From contig RPFO01000231.1 in assembly GCA_009746045.1 (NCBI GenBank), positions 1,981,840 to 2,045,839 of the forward strand: a stretch of 64,000 nt of DNA, read 5' to 3'. This DNA comes from Mesostigma viride (lineage: Eukaryota > Streptophyta > Mesostigmatophyceae > Mesostigmatales > Mesostigmataceae). The translations under genes were made by a program, and so were the position numbers. The notes beneath the pieces were generated by a model that had not been told where the DNA came from, did not search any database, and saw nothing but the letters and a program-made list of their open reading frames with translations. This document shows, one piece after another, positions 50,991 through 62,196 of the stretch (its first letter is position 1; the number at the start of each line of letters is the position of its first letter).

Positions 50991-51350
50991 AAATTAAATT
51001 AAATTAAAGTTAAATTAAATTAAATTAAATTATAACATGACTCCGTGGGGAGATCATGTAGCACATATTCCCGTGGATGGATGGAGGGGGAACAAAGCCG
51101 CGAAACCGAACTAATCTAACTCTAAGCTAATCTAATCTAGAAAACCCTACCTATTCTACTCAGCAAAGCGCCCCTTCCGCTCGGGGGGAGGGGGCTTGCC
51201 CACAGGGGCGGACGTATGAGCCTGGACAATGGTCTTCCACCTCTTCTTGTCCTGCATAGCAGTCCAAGCAAGAGAGAGGGAGTGAATGCGATGTTCAAAC
51301 TGAGCTGGGACCACTAGGTCAGCCAGCAACTGCTGTGGATAGGTCATGAC
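50991..51350 (-). mobile_element. LINE 3' end, third family
   Basis: On the minus strand the last 63 codons of an RT-like C-terminus (51347-51156: LSLAWTAMQDKKRWKTIVQA, then PVGKPPPPERKGRFAE) align with the end of the LINE at 24612 (WKKMMDKAKWAQVI, PPPVGKRPRV). A 3' UTR follows, then the hairpin ACATGATCTCCCCACGGAGTCATGT-like (about 51036-51060; stem CTCC/GGAG) and an (AATTT)n tail at 50991-51034. Confidence 0.7.
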
Positions 51351-52727
51351 ATGTTTACCTACTTTAACACGTATGGCTATTTAAAATAGCGCCTTCATAA
51401 TTGAGAACGAATGCGAAAGACCTTAATTTGACTTCCTATGCGTCACAGCGCACAATGGTGGCTTAAGAATACTTGTCACACAATACGAATAAGCTCAAAC
51501 CGGGAAAACCGGTTTCGTATATTACAATGTTACCACACAGATTAAAACACTCAATGCGGGAAGACTTACACCCAGTAGGCGAGGGATTCACACTCGAGCC
51601 CACAGGAGGATTACACTCCAGGATTAAGCGATGGTAAATAATCTGTAGAGCAACGTGGTAAATTACGATACAAGGTCCGGATTGCTGGCATAGCTCGTGC
51701 CTTGCCTATTTTGTCCCTTCGTCGCCGTTGGTGGCTGCGCCTAGCGCTGCCAACCAGGCATGACGTCAGGTCCGCGGGGACGGGCTTCTCGAACCGTCTA
51801 GAACACATTAAAGACCAGTACGGCTAGAGGCCTCTCCTGAAAAATATCCAAATGTCCGTAGGTACCATCACAACGCATGTGCAGTGCCACTTGGCTGCCC
51901 CGTAACTCCCGTTCAGGCGCTAGGTCTGCCTACGGCGCAAAGGCCAAGTTCGTCAGCAAAACTTCTACACTTACTTCCACACGGATTGCCTCGGCTGCCA
52001 TCTATACTACTATGGCCTCGGCACTGGCGCCGGATTACGGTCGGCGCCGATTGACCGGGACGGATAATTTAATACCACAAACGTTATGTTGCATCCGTAC
52101 AACACACCTCCCCCCCCCAACAAAAGAGGCGGCTACTCTTGTAGCCGGGACTTATAAATGACTGTATACATGGTCACTGTTCCCTTCCAGGGCACGCATG
52201 GATCGTGCCAATTGTCACCATCGGTTCAGGCGATGATTTACGGCGCCGGGCGGTAAGGGCTCGGGCGGTGACCCCCACGAGCGGGGCCCCCACGGCCATG
52301 CCCGCGCAGAGGTGCGGCCGGCCGGCGTTGACGCAGGTGGACACGCTCAGCCGGCGCGGCCTCAGCCGGCTCGGGAAGAGGCAGGCCATTGGCCTGGACT
52401 AGGGCGTGCTGGAAGGTGAGTTGCCGCTCGCCGGCGCGTGCATCATGGCGTTTGGCCAGGTTGACATCCCGCAGCGCCTCCAGTGGGAAAACGCTCAAGA
52501 AGGCGGCGAGGAACGTGTGTCGGGTGAGGGACACCGAACCTCCTGTCCAAACGATACCGCACCGAATAACTCGATGTCGCCCATGGACCCCTGGGGCGGG
52601 GCGGCCTGCATCAAGGCAATGCACATATGCAAGGAGCATTACGCAAAAGGTAGGAGGAGGGCCGGAATTATGCCAAACCTGCCCGGGCTTTATACTCCTG
52701 TTGTAGCAAGCGTGCACAGCCCGTGAG
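51351..52727. other. Unassigned segment
   Basis: No recognisable gene. A minus-strand frame of 159 codons (52238-52717) is Ala/Pro/Arg-rich and shows no domain; it lies just beyond the chromodomain remnant and may be a decayed 3' part of that gypsy element. Confidence 0.35.
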
Positions 52728-54133
52728 TCCAGCCTCAGCTACCCATGAGTGCTCTAGCTCTGTTTGGGAGAACTTCCACTAAAGGAGGTACTCGCGGCGG
52801 CGGCCTCGATTGCGGTGGGCTACAATGTCCTCCACCTCATCCTCGGGTTCGCCCGTCTCGGGGTTGAACTCCAAGGGGGCGGGTGCCATGACCGTACGAC
52901 CTGGGAAGGTGCTCTTGCGGTAAAGCTTAGCTGGTCAACGTGGAAAACATTGGACTTCAGCTGCCACGAGTCCGGGATGGCGACAGACACCATCACCTCA
53001 TTGAACACCTTCTCCACCAGATACGGTCCAAGGAATAAGGGGCGGAGCTTGACCATCAGGCTGTCCTCGAACTTGTGCGAGAAGCGGCCTTGGTGGGGGC
53101 CCTCAATTAAAACCAAGTCACCTGCTTCGATTGCAGGGGTGCGCCCGTCCAGGGTACCTTGGACTCGCGCCATGTATACTTGGCACGCGCCTGACGTAGG
53201 CCACTTATGGCGCTGGAATGAGCTTGCACCATCCGTTGTACCAGCTCCCGCGCCCCTGCGACTGTGGAGCGTAGCTCCGTTGTCGTGGTGATAGTTAGCA
53301 TATTGGGGCACCAATGTGCTAGATGGATGCAGGTTGAGGAGACCTTTCCAACGCCGTGTCAACCGCCTAGAACAGACATTAAGGGACTAGAAAGATATCA
53401 AGTCCCGAAGTACTGCCGACCGGTGGCCGAGGGCGGTGCACTCTCAGGGCATAGTGGACAGGACACGTGGCAGGCCGTGCCTGCACAGGCTTAGCCTGAG
53501 CTCTCACGTGACTGGGACACAGTGTACTGAGGACGCAACGGTCCTGTGGCTAGTAGAAGCCAGTAGCCAGCCAGCAGGTCTGCAAGGATGTAAGTCCATG
53601 CAGGACTGTGGCAGGTCCTGTGCTGTCCTAGACACAGGATAGCCAGAGATTCATGTATGCTGCCTGCAACAAGGATGCAGGGCAGCGATACGAGGCTCTG
53701 GCAATGTAGCGTTGCCCAGCGTTGCTCATGACCGAGGAACAAGGATGGAACGAGGTTGCATATAGCTCGAGGCTCAACGAGGCAACGAGCGTCTTCACAC
53801 ACGAACCTTGGTCGTCACGACGAGTGGCGAGCCTATCGAGGGTCGTAGGCCTGGTGTGAGGATAAAGGTTGCTAGCCAGCAGCCTAGGGTCATTCCAGCC
53901 GGCAAGGACCAGGAGCTCACAAGCTCTGCTGACGATCGAGTTGCTGCGCAAATGTGATGGCTGGGGCGGTCAAGAGATCGGTGGGAGTAAGGGGATGCCT
54001 GCCTGTATCAAGAAAGAACGGGGTATACCCGTGGGCAGAATGGGGTGCATTATTGAGCGAAAACTCAATGAATCCCAGCACTTCGTCCCAATTCTTCCCG
54101 TCTCGATCCAGGTAGTGCCGCAGTGCCTCTTCC
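52728..54133 (-). pseudogene. Gypsy chromovirus integrase and chromodomain remnant
   Basis: Read on the minus strand: end of an integrase core at 54133-53959 (LRHYLDRDGKNWDEVLGFIE, NNAPHSAHGYTPFFLDTGRH), then after the solo LTR ELRSTVAGARELVQ, GDLVLIEGPHQGRFSHKF, LRPLFLGPYLVEKV and SNVFHVDQLS (about 53280-52940), the usual C-terminal integrase domain of Ty3/gypsy. Further on, in another frame, EVEDIVAHRNRGRRREYLL, an in-frame stop, and WKFSQTELEHSWVAEAGL (about 52860-52740) form a degenerate chromodomain. The rest of pol is missing because element B begins at 54134. Dead remnant of a chromovirus. Confidence 0.8.
53293..53953 (+). mobile_element. Solo LTR related to element B
   Basis: 661 bases, diverged but collinear with the LTR at 54134-54785, starting AGTTAGCATATTGGGGCACC. 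It is flanked by GTGAT at 53288-53292 and 53954-53958. Removing it with one GTGAT restores an open integrase frame across the site on the minus strand, which confirms a clean insertion followed by LTR-LTR loss of the internal part. Confidence 0.85.
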
Positions 54134-54785
54134 AGTTAGCATTTTGGGCAACCAATATGCTAAGTGGATGCAGTTTGGAAAGACCTTTCCAACGCCGTGC
54201 TGACCGCCTGAAACAGACAAGGGACGAGAAAGATATCAAGTCCCGAAGTTCTAGCCGTCCGTGGCCGACTAGGGTGCAGTCCTCTGGTGTAGTGGACAGG
54301 ACACGTGGCAGGCCGTGCCTGCACAGGCTTAGCCTGTCTATCACGTGACTGTGGTCCACGTAGACCAGGAGGAGCAGCAGCCTGCAACTAGTAGGGTACC
54401 GGAGCTGGCACAGGGCTGCAAGGATACTAGGCCTTGCAGGCTTGTGACAGGTCCTGTACTTCCTAGGTTGCAGAGTCTAGGCAAATCCAGTTCGTCCTGG
54501 CTCTGCACTGATGCCAGTGGACGTTGAGGATTTGCTTGCACGCCTGCACGTGCCTCGTCACGCCGATGGGAACGAGGAACAACGCAAGGATATAGCTTGG
54601 TCATGGGGGATGACCAGCTATCTCGGAAAGCACGAACCGTGGGTGCCACCTTCACTAAATGGTCGTGGAAGTGCCCATTGTGGTCGTGGCCTGGTGAACA
54701 GATTTAAGGTTGCTGCCTTGCAACATTGGCTAAGACGCGCTGTGAAAGACCAAGAGCTCACACTCGTGGGGAGCTCTTTCTAACT
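54134..54785 (+). repeat. 5' LTR of element B
   Basis: 652 bases, starts AGTTAGCATTTTGGGC and ends TTTCTAACT. First ~530 bases match 61655-62196. The last part has counterparts in the solo LTR at 53293-53953, which supports the full length. The gag ATG lies 25 bases downstream. Confidence 0.88.
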
Positions 54786-54810
54786 CGTATTATTGTCTCC
54801 TTACTTCTTC

Positions 54811-55668
54811 ATGTCCAACGTGCCGAGGGAACAGGCCATTGAGCCTTCGCAGCTGGATTTGGCGCGGGAGGCACTGGGCCAGATTGTGGCCATTGGACTG
54901 GGAGCAGCGCGACTGTTCAACCATCAGGTGGCAACGTCTGTGCTGGGCGCGGGAGTTGAAGTCCCGGACGTGATCAGGCAAGCGCAGGCGCGCGAAGTCG
55001 ACAACCCTTGGTCGTCGGCGGAGGTGGTTTCACAAACGTGCGAACACCTCGTGAACATTCTTTTGCAGGAGTCACGGGGTAACGCAGACCGGTGGGTGAT
55101 AACCACACGACCATTTGGGATTTGGTCAACACTCGACACACCGCGGGCGGCGGAACCAGACGCACACGATCCAGTGGTCGAGGTCATCACGGGTCGGGAG
55201 GTAACGCCAGAAGACTTCCATTACCAATTCGTTGATCAGCCAGAGGGGATCATCGAACGTTCATCTCAGCAGATAGATCAAGGCGACGGTACCACAGAAG
55301 GGTACGCTGCACGACGTCGTGCTGAGCTGCACGTCCCGCAAGAGCCCGAACACGACTACGGTGGTCGTGGGGCTTGCAACGACAAGCGGGGTGGTGGAAC
55401 GCGGTGGGTGAGGAACCTTGAGTGGGATCGCTCGAGTGGGAGCGAGCCCCGGATCCCAGTGGAGAAGTCTGCAGACGGGCGACCCGTTAGCAGAGTGTTT
55501 GGACCCTACGCCGACGGGGAGGACGCCGCTGGCAGCGACGAGGAGCGGCCAGAGACGCCCATCGCAGCCACTGCTCAAGAGCGAGAGCTGGAGGCAGCGA
55601 ACCAAGCAGGTGCTGAGTCAGTAGCTGGGACGGTGCCCACGGCATCCCCCAGCGACGCCAGTGCTTGA
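54811..55668 (+). CDS. Element B first gag-region protein
   Basis: 285 residues from ATG at 54811 (the frame opens slightly upstream without ATG). N-terminus MSNVPREQAIEPSQLDLARE; helical first half, a central Gly/Arg-rich part, and an Ala/Glu/Ser-rich tail. I do not recognise a domain. Its place right behind the 5' LTR and before the capsid-like frame suggests a gag N-terminal part comparable with the 381-residue frame of element A, although the sequences are not obviously similar. It ends 53 bases before the next ATG. Confidence 0.6.
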   Translation: MSNVPREQAIEPSQLDLAREALGQIVAIGLGAARLFNHQVATSVLGAGVEVPDVIRQAQAREVDNPWSSAEVVSQTCEHLVNILLQESRGNADRWVITTRPFGIWSTLDTPRAAEPDAHDPVVEVITGREVTPEDFHYQFVDQPEGIIERSSQQIDQGDGTTEGYAARRRAELHVPQEPEHDYGGRGACNDKRGGGTRWVRNLEWDRSSGSEPRIPVEKSADGRPVSRVFGPYADGEDAAGSDEERPETPIAATAQERELEAANQAGAESVAGTVPTASPSDASA

Positions 55669-55721
55669 GTCAGTTCTTCCTTTTTCCTTCGCCTTTATTG
55701 TTGTGTCCCCACTTGTATATA

Positions 55722-57074
55722 ATGCCTCGTGGCAAACCGGGCGACGGCGACAAGGGCGAGGAGGGGGCACCGGCTGGAGAGAGCCAGGAGCCTGGGAAGG
55801 GCAAGGAGGCGCTGGTGGGAGAGGCGATCCCAGCCAGCGACGGCGATGGGGGAAAGCGACCAGGGAGCAAGAGGCGACACGAAGACTCGGTGGAGGAGGC
55901 GCGCAAGGCGCGGGCGCTGGGGGCATCTGATGCAATAACGGTGGCGAATGGGCAACCTGCCGTGGAGAAGCGTAAGAGGGACCCCTCTGCTGACGGCAAT
56001 GGTAAGAGGCCTCATGTGGATGTGCTCTCCCCTGTGCCTGCTGGACCAAGTGGTGCTGTTGTTGTGACACCCGCTGTGGTGGAGCCAGTGAAGGCGCTGC
56101 CAGGGTCGAGACCTCACATGAGTGCTGTCACTGTTATGAATGGACAAAAGCCTCTTAACCCACCACTAGCACAGGAAGCTTTGGACAAGTGGCTAGAGGA
56201 CATGGAGCTTGTTGTGTTCTCCGTGGACCCCACTGTCAACCTAGTGCAAGTGTTTCACTCGTCCACGTGCAACAGGGACTCGTCAGAGCGTGTCAGGGAG
56301 AAGGCTAGGACTGCTGTCAAGGATAAGCTAACCTGGGCACAGTTCCTGGAAGGGTTGAGGGAGAGTTCTCTGACAAGGTTCTCAACCTCACCAACTACTA
56401 CAAGCACAGTATGACACCTTTGAGATAGTGGGCCCTGTGGCAGAGGAATGGGCTAGGCTCAACCGTATCAGGGACAAGGGGGCCAAGTATGGCTTCCTGG
56501 TCACAGATAGGGCCTTGGCAGACTATTTCCTGGACCGTATGGGTTTGAGTGTGGATGGGAGGAACGGTGCCCGCATGTTTCTTAACCAGACTGATGGCTC
56601 CTTGCGTGCTCTGGAGCTTGTAATCCTCAGCATAAGGAAGCCAGATCCTGCCTGCAAGGCTATCCAGTCCCATGGCAGCAATGCCACCTCCGCTGTGCAG
56701 GGCCAAGGTGATGTCCCCGGGTACCCAGCCCGTGATGGGGCAAGGCCCAACAAGCGTAAGCGCTTCAGGCGCCAGAGGCAGGGGCTCAGGGTGGCAAGGG
56801 TGCAGGTCCCCAAGGAGGGGTTGGGGGCCAGCAAGCTGGTGGTCAGCAGGGTAAGGGTGGCCAAGGGCAAGGCAAGGGCCAAGCTCAAGGCAACCAGGGC
56901 AAGCAGGGTGGGCAGCCTCAGGGAGGCCAGGGGAAGCCTGGCAAGGGTGGGGCTGGGTCTGGGAAGAAGGGTGGAGCATGTTTTGTGTGTGGCAAGGAAG
57001 GTCACTGGCGTCGTGAGTGTCCTGACAGGAAGGCCAAGCCTGCTGGGGCGGGAGGCCAGTCTGGGCAGCAGTGA
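55722..57074 (+). CDS. Element B gag with CCHC knuckle (frame-shifted)
   Basis: ATG 55722 opens MPRGKPGDGDKGEEGAPAGE; Lys/Arg-rich N-terminus with KRPGSKRRHE and KRKRDP (nuclear-signal-like), then a capsid-like helical part (ALDKWLEDMELVVFSVDPTV). The frame stops at 56414; one base earlier or later it continues as EEWARLNRIRDKGAKYGFLV and DYFLDRMGLSV. A further shift near 56780 leads to the Gly/Gln-rich tail and CFVCGKEGHWRRECPDRK, a C-x2-C-x4-H-x4-C knuckle, ending at TGA 57074. So two shifts break gag. Confidence 0.7.
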
Positions 57075-57122
57075 CTAGATACATCATCCCCTGTAAATAG
57101 TCAATCACCCCTTGGGGAAGGT

Positions 57123-59197
57123 GTGCTGGATGTACATAAGGACGGGGGTGTGCCCCTTGTGCAGCACCAAGGGTGTAAAGATGTTGTTCTTCCACTGGAT
57201 TGCAATAACAATGCTGCAGCTGAATACCCTATGCCTCATGCAGGTGGTGGGTCTCCAGCACGTGCTGGCCTGGAGGGCCAAGGGACCTTGCTGGAAGGGC
57301 CTGGAGCGGTCCAGGGTGCAGGGCCTGACTTGGGGCGTCAGGACGGCCTGCAGGGAAGCCCTGGAACCTCAGGAGTGGATCATGTGTCCCCACACACGGT
57401 TCAGACGTCTCGCCAGGTCAGTACTGACAGAGTGCTGAGCTATGCTGAGGCTGGCCATAGGTTGCATCACATATGTTTGGGCATTCTGGGCAGGCAGCAA
57501 TGTTTGCTTGGAAGCTAGGTAGGGAGCCTTTGTGGGAAGCTTGCCAGGCTGCTGCTGAGAACTGTGGTTGCCAGGAGAATGCTGTCCACCCACCTCAGTC
57601 CCATGCTAGGGAGCCTGCTAGGGAGCGTGGCGACATCCAGATGGATATCCAGCATATAAGGGGCTTGTATATATTGGTGGGGGTGGACAGGTTCAGCAGA
57701 TATAGGCTGATAGACGTTCTGCCTGGTATGCAGGAGCACCACTTGTTGTTGGGTATGAAGGCCCTGATCCCAGGCTTTGGGGTGTGCAAGAGTGTGCAGG
57801 CAGACTTGCAGTTTGACTGTTTGCTCAAGCATCAGGACCAGCTGCCTTGTAAGCTGGTAGTAGTCCCCAGGGAGAGTCATGGGCAGCAAGGGGCTGTAGA
57901 GAGATCCATACGTGAAGTGAAGACAGTGGTGCTAGCAGCAGAGTCAGTGCCACTTGTGGCATCTGCCTTAGAGAGGGCAGCCTGGTGTAAGGGGATAGAA
58001 GAGCAGCTGAACCACAGGGTTAACTATTACTTTGATGGTGTGGCTGTCTCTCCCCTGGCCCTGCAGTATAGCTTGTTGCCTGAGAACGTGGTGCAGGCCA
58101 GTCTTAGGAAGGCAGATAGGTTATTTGCCCAGCTGAGACGTAAGGACAAGAACTGGAATGTGCTGAGGCCTCAGGTGGGGCTGAAGGTCAGGATGTGGAA
58201 GGAACCATCTATTCCAGGCAAGCGGGGGAAGTGGCAGGATGGGGTTGTCACTCGTGTGGAGGAAGCTAACAGATCTTGCCTGGTGGCTTTGGAAAAGGAT
58301 CCAAGGCACGTGTACAGGTTGTCCTGGGCTCATGTCAAGGAAAGAAGGCCACATGCAATCTGGCCTGCAGACGGGCCAGGCCCTCCCAGCTGGGTTGAGG
58401 AGCCAGGCCAGAGCCAGGCAGCAGCAGCTAACAATCCTCTGGTGGTGGATGATGGTCTGTCCCTGCTGGAAGATGACGAGCAGGAGGAGGCTGCTGAAGC
58501 AACTGTCACAAGGCCAGAGGGGACGGGGCAGCCACCTAAGGCCCGGGGGCCTCTCATGGCGGACGTCATCCGAGCACTCATGCGCAGCAAACATGATCCC
58601 AAGGTATCCAAGCTCACGGGGTGGGGGTCGTGCTGGGCAGCTACAATGGAGGTAGATACCAACTCACAGGTGTCTGTCATCAGGGAAGAGGATGCTGTAG
58701 GCTTACAGATGTCCCATCCCAGTTGCCTTGCTGTGTCTGATTTCTCAGGAAAGGTGTCCATGAAGATCCTTGGGGAAGTGAGTGTGCCTATCTTAGGGGT
58801 GCCCACCACGTTCTGTGTGGTAGAGGGCTATCAGGGGCCTGCCATTCTGGGTCAGAACTTCTTGTGCATGCCAGGGGTTACTTTGACCTCTGATGAGTTG
58901 GCACTAGAAGGCAGGGGCAGCCTCCCCCTTGAAAGATATCACTATTCCCAGGGTCTTGCAGTGGCGGTGAAGGCTGTTAGGAGTCAGCCAGCTGAGGGTC
59001 CTCAAGGTCAGGAGCCCATAGCTGAGGACCTGTTGATAATCCCAACCACCTTTGATCCAAGGCAGTTAGGGGTAAACAGGTACCAGATAGCTGCTCACAG
59101 TCCTATTCCCTGGCGCCAGCTAGTCGAGATGATGCAAGCCCCAAGATGGCTAAGGCATGGACTCTTGGCTTTGTTGCTTCTGGGCATGAGTGGATAG
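57123..59197 (+). CDS. Element B integrase and protease
   Basis: A lead-in frame (57123-57518) with EAGHRLHHI joins by a shift near 57470 to the main frame 57473-59197. Zinc part: H-x-x-H/MFGH ... CGCQ; catalytic residues D58 (MDIQHI), D111 (ADLQFD) and E143 (GAVERS), numbered from 57473; C-terminal part with VGLKVRMWKEPS. An acidic linker (near 325-345) follows, then the protease: MEVDTNSQVSVI (392-403) and AILGQNFL about 60 residues later. The D-T-G triad is D-T-N. The frame ends at 59197 after a shift near 59140 into the RT frame. Integrase before protease is the reverse of normal copia order. Confidence 0.85.
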
Positions 59198-60648
59198 TTT
59201 CCAACTGTGCAGAACCTGTGGATGAGCTGCCAGAAGTTCACCAGCTGCTCAGATTGATGTTTGTCCTCAAGCTCAAGGAGGTAGATGGTGTCCAGGTGCC
59301 ACATGTCAGACCAGTTGTAACCGAGTATCATGGCACTGGCCAGTTGTTAGATGAGGAGCTCTATACTCCAGGGATGCTGCATGACACGTGGAGGATTCTG
59401 CTGTGTATATTTCTGTCTTTTCTGGTTAAGGGTGTGCCCTATAGCTCTGTGCTGATTGATTTCAAGAGGGCTTTTCTCAAGGGTGACCAAGATCAGGCTA
59501 GGCAGACTTGGAGAGATATCCCTCCTTTCTTTGTGACTGTACCTGCTGTATGGAGAGCAGAGATAAAGGCCAGGTACCTGAGAATTCTGAAAGGGTTGGA
59601 AGGTCTCAGGTCCAGTCCCATTATCTGGAGAAAGAGCCTAGAGAAATTCTTGAAGAATACTTGTGGGTTTTCTGTGTCTCCAGTGGATCCCTGTTTGTTC
59701 CAAGGGTCCCACAATGGCCTTCCTGTCTTTGCCTCACTGCATGGTGATGACCTGCATCTCATAGGTCCACCAGACTGGGTTGAGGCTGTCTTGGCTAAGA
59801 TCCAGAAGCGGTTTGAGCTGGGTAAGATACAGCACATGGTGGAGAATGAGCCTATGGTCTTCTGTGGCATGCAGGCTACGTTGTTCCAAGCCAAGGGCTC
59901 GTGGTTCATCAGGATGGAGGGTGGTAAGGACTACCCACAGCAGATTGTAGATGCATTGCAGGAGCCCATCACGCAGGCTAGGTGTGCTACCATCAGGGGC
60001 ATGCTGGCATGGCTTGCAAGTATATGTGCCCCTGACTTGCTGGTTCTGAGTCGACTTACTGATTCCCAGCTGGTTGAGGTGGGTGCTGAGAGTGTGGTGC
60101 AGGCTGTCATGATGTCTCCCCCTCTCATACTGGGTCCTGTGGATTTGTACAAGCCCCTTGACATGGTTCTCTATGTGGACAGTTCTATGGATAATAGGAA
60201 GGTCACAGAGGTCAGGGGCAGGGCAGCAGCATTAGTTACCCTGGAGCAAGATCACACCTCACTTGTTACCTGGTACAGTCGGTTGCAGAACAGGGTTACA
60301 CCCAGCAGTGATATTGCTGAGTGCAGGGCAATCTGTGAAGGGCTGCATACTGCTCTTTACTTGAGGGAGCTCTTCTACCAGCTATGTCAAGTGGCTTCCT
60401 GTAGGTTGCAGCTGCACACACTGGTGAGGACTGATAGCATGGGCATGGTGCAATTTGTGCACAGGCAGCTGGCCAGGAGCAGGGACCTTGACTACTTGTT
60501 GCTCAAGGAGATGTCCTACCTAGCTCACATTGAACATGTGCCTGGTGTGGACAACCCTGCAGATGCCCTCACCAAGCTGGAGGAGAAGGCGGAGAGGCAG
60601 TACCCCCTGCTCCGTGGGCTCATGGACCCCTTACACGGGCGGCCATAG
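59146..60648 (+). CDS. Element B reverse transcriptase and RNase H
   Basis: 500 residues. RT blocks: VLIDFKRAFLKGD (103-114), LEGLRSSPIIWRKSLEKF, VDPCLF (180-185), SLHGDDLHLIGP (197-208) where copia has YVDD, and MVFCGM. RNase H blocks: LYVDSSMDNRKV, VTWYSRLQNRV, IAECRAICEGLH, LVRTDSMGMVQF, and the tail DNPADALTKLEEKAERQYPL. Intact as a frame, unlike the homologous part of element A, which has a shift before the DNPADALTKL block. The 5' part of RT is in the previous frame. Confidence 0.88.
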   Translation: MAKAWTLGFVASGHEWIVSNCAEPVDELPEVHQLLRLMFVLKLKEVDGVQVPHVRPVVTEYHGTGQLLDEELYTPGMLHDTWRILLCIFLSFLVKGVPYSSVLIDFKRAFLKGDQDQARQTWRDIPPFFVTVPAVWRAEIKARYLRILKGLEGLRSSPIIWRKSLEKFLKNTCGFSVSPVDPCLFQGSHNGLPVFASLHGDDLHLIGPPDWVEAVLAKIQKRFELGKIQHMVENEPMVFCGMQATLFQAKGSWFIRMEGGKDYPQQIVDALQEPITQARCATIRGMLAWLASICAPDLLVLSRLTDSQLVEVGAESVVQAVMMSPPLILGPVDLYKPLDMVLYVDSSMDNRKVTEVRGRAAALVTLEQDHTSLVTWYSRLQNRVTPSSDIAECRAICEGLHTALYLRELFYQLCQVASCRLQLHTLVRTDSMGMVQFVHRQLARSRDLDYLLLKEMSYLAHIEHVPGVDNPADALTKLEEKAERQYPLLRGLMDPLHGRP

Positions 60649-61654
60649 AGACCAGGCCTTGCTTCAGCTTGGGTGTCCCCAGTGGGCTGCTTGACCAAAG
60701 TACCAAGTGGTGACTGGTGCTTACTGGTTGACAGCCGGTCCTTCAGGGTTAGGTACACCCTCCTGGACAGGAGTTGGTGTGGAATGTCACTCCTACCAGC
60801 TGAGAATCATGCCTGGCCCTCCCCATGGGGTTCAGAAGAGTCGCCAGGACTTAAGTCGACGCCTTTGGCCTCAAACAGTTAGGCCATGCAAGGGCAACCC
60901 GAATGCTGGTTCTTACAGGTTGCTGTATATATGTTTTCTAGTGCTTGTTTCCAACCTGTTGCTAATAAAGAACCTGGTTGTGTGACCATGTGGAACATGG
61001 TTGCCAGGGAGCCACATTCTGGGTTATATAATGCTTGAATAAAACATAATCATGTCATCTCTCATGTTGTTTCATGGTTGTAATGTTTCTCTTGTGTAAA
61101 GTTCCAGGTCACCTATAAACCTGGAGGTTGGGGTGGGGTTCAATTCCCCAGCAGAGCCACAGCCTGGCATGAGTGATTCCTGGGCTTAACACCCAGTGAA
61201 GACATGGGCTCCCCAATAAGGCAGTATTTGTATAGGTGCTACCTGAGTCTCTTTGAGCATAAAAGGGAAAGGCTGGCCAAGGCGGGCGCCATAAGAACGG
61301 GCGCCTGTGATAACTGTGAAAGATCAGGAACTCACAATAATACGTTCTTGGCATCCTTTAATCCCAGCCATTGGACTAGGTAATGTGCCTTGACTTTAAT
61401 CTAACACCAAGTTCCCAAGGAAAGGTTGGGAGCTGACCAAGGGGTCAGGGGATAACCTGGGGTGACCTCTGATTCACTGGCCAGTACACCTAGCCTGGTC
61501 CAAGGGCGTATATGTTGTTACCCAAAAGGAGGCAGGACCCTGGGCCCTATCAGGTCTGATCAACCCAAGGGACCAAGCGGTCTGTGGCTGAGTGGGCACA
61601 AGCAAGGTTAGGCTTGTTTCAAGCTGGTCCAGCTCCAAAAGAAGAAAGGGTTGG
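60649..61654 (+). other. Element B 3' untranslated region
   Basis: About 1 kb without a coding frame. AATAAA-like words at 60964 and 61039 might act in polyadenylation. It ends in the purine tract AAAAGAAGAAAGGG (about 61637-61650) next to the LTR. Confidence 0.6.
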
Positions 61655-62196
61655 AGTTAGCATTTTGGGCAACCAATATGCTAAGTGGATGCAGTTTGGA
61701 AAGACCTTTCCAACGCCGTGCTGACCGCCTGAAACAGACAAGGGACGAGAAAGATATCAAGTCCCGAAGTCCTAGCCGTCCGTGGCCGACTAGGGTGCAG
61801 TCCTCTGGTGTAGTGGACAGGACACGTGGCAGGCCGTGCCTGCACAGGCTTAGCCTGTCTATCACGTGACTGTGGTCCACGTAGACCAGGAGGAGCAGCA
61901 GCCTGTGACTGGTAGGGTACGGAGCTGGCACAGGGCTGCAAGGATACTAGGCCTTGCAGGCTTGTGACAGGTCCTGTACTTCCTAGGTTGCAGAGTCTAG
62001 GCAAATCCAGTTCGTCCTGGCTCTGCACTGATGCCAGTGGACGTTGAGGATTTGCTTGCACGCCTGCACGTGCCTCGTCACGCCGATGGGAACGAGGAAC
62101 AACGCAAGGATATAGCTTGGTCATGGGGGATGACCAGCTATCTCGGAAAGCACGAACCGTGGGTGCCACCTTGGTCGTGGAAGTGCCCATTGTGCA
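61655..62196 (+). repeat. 3' LTR of element B, truncated
   Basis: 542 bases matching the start of the 5' LTR; similarity stops after GTGCCCATTGTG. The missing end means no target duplication can be tested. Confidence 0.88.

Larger units (their letters stand above)
54134..62196 (+). mobile_element. Copia-like LTR retrotransposon (element B)
   Basis: About 8 kb in plus orientation. The 5' LTR is 54134-54785; the 3' LTR starts at 61655 and its last ~110 bases are missing after 62196. A purine tract AAAAGAAGAAAGGG (about 61637-61650) lies four bases before the 3' LTR. Gene order gag, CCHC, integrase, protease, RT, RNase H is the same as in element A. LTRs differ by an 8-base indel near 54655 and a few substitutions, so it is older than element A. 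It interrupts the gypsy remnant on its left; the right flank does not continue that remnant, so the right end was lost with adjacent DNA. Confidence 0.88.

Noticed and set aside
54134-62196. Element B as a gypsy or retrovirus-like element
   Set aside because: Integrase precedes RT and the RT/RNase H blocks are copia-type; no envelope-like frame is present.
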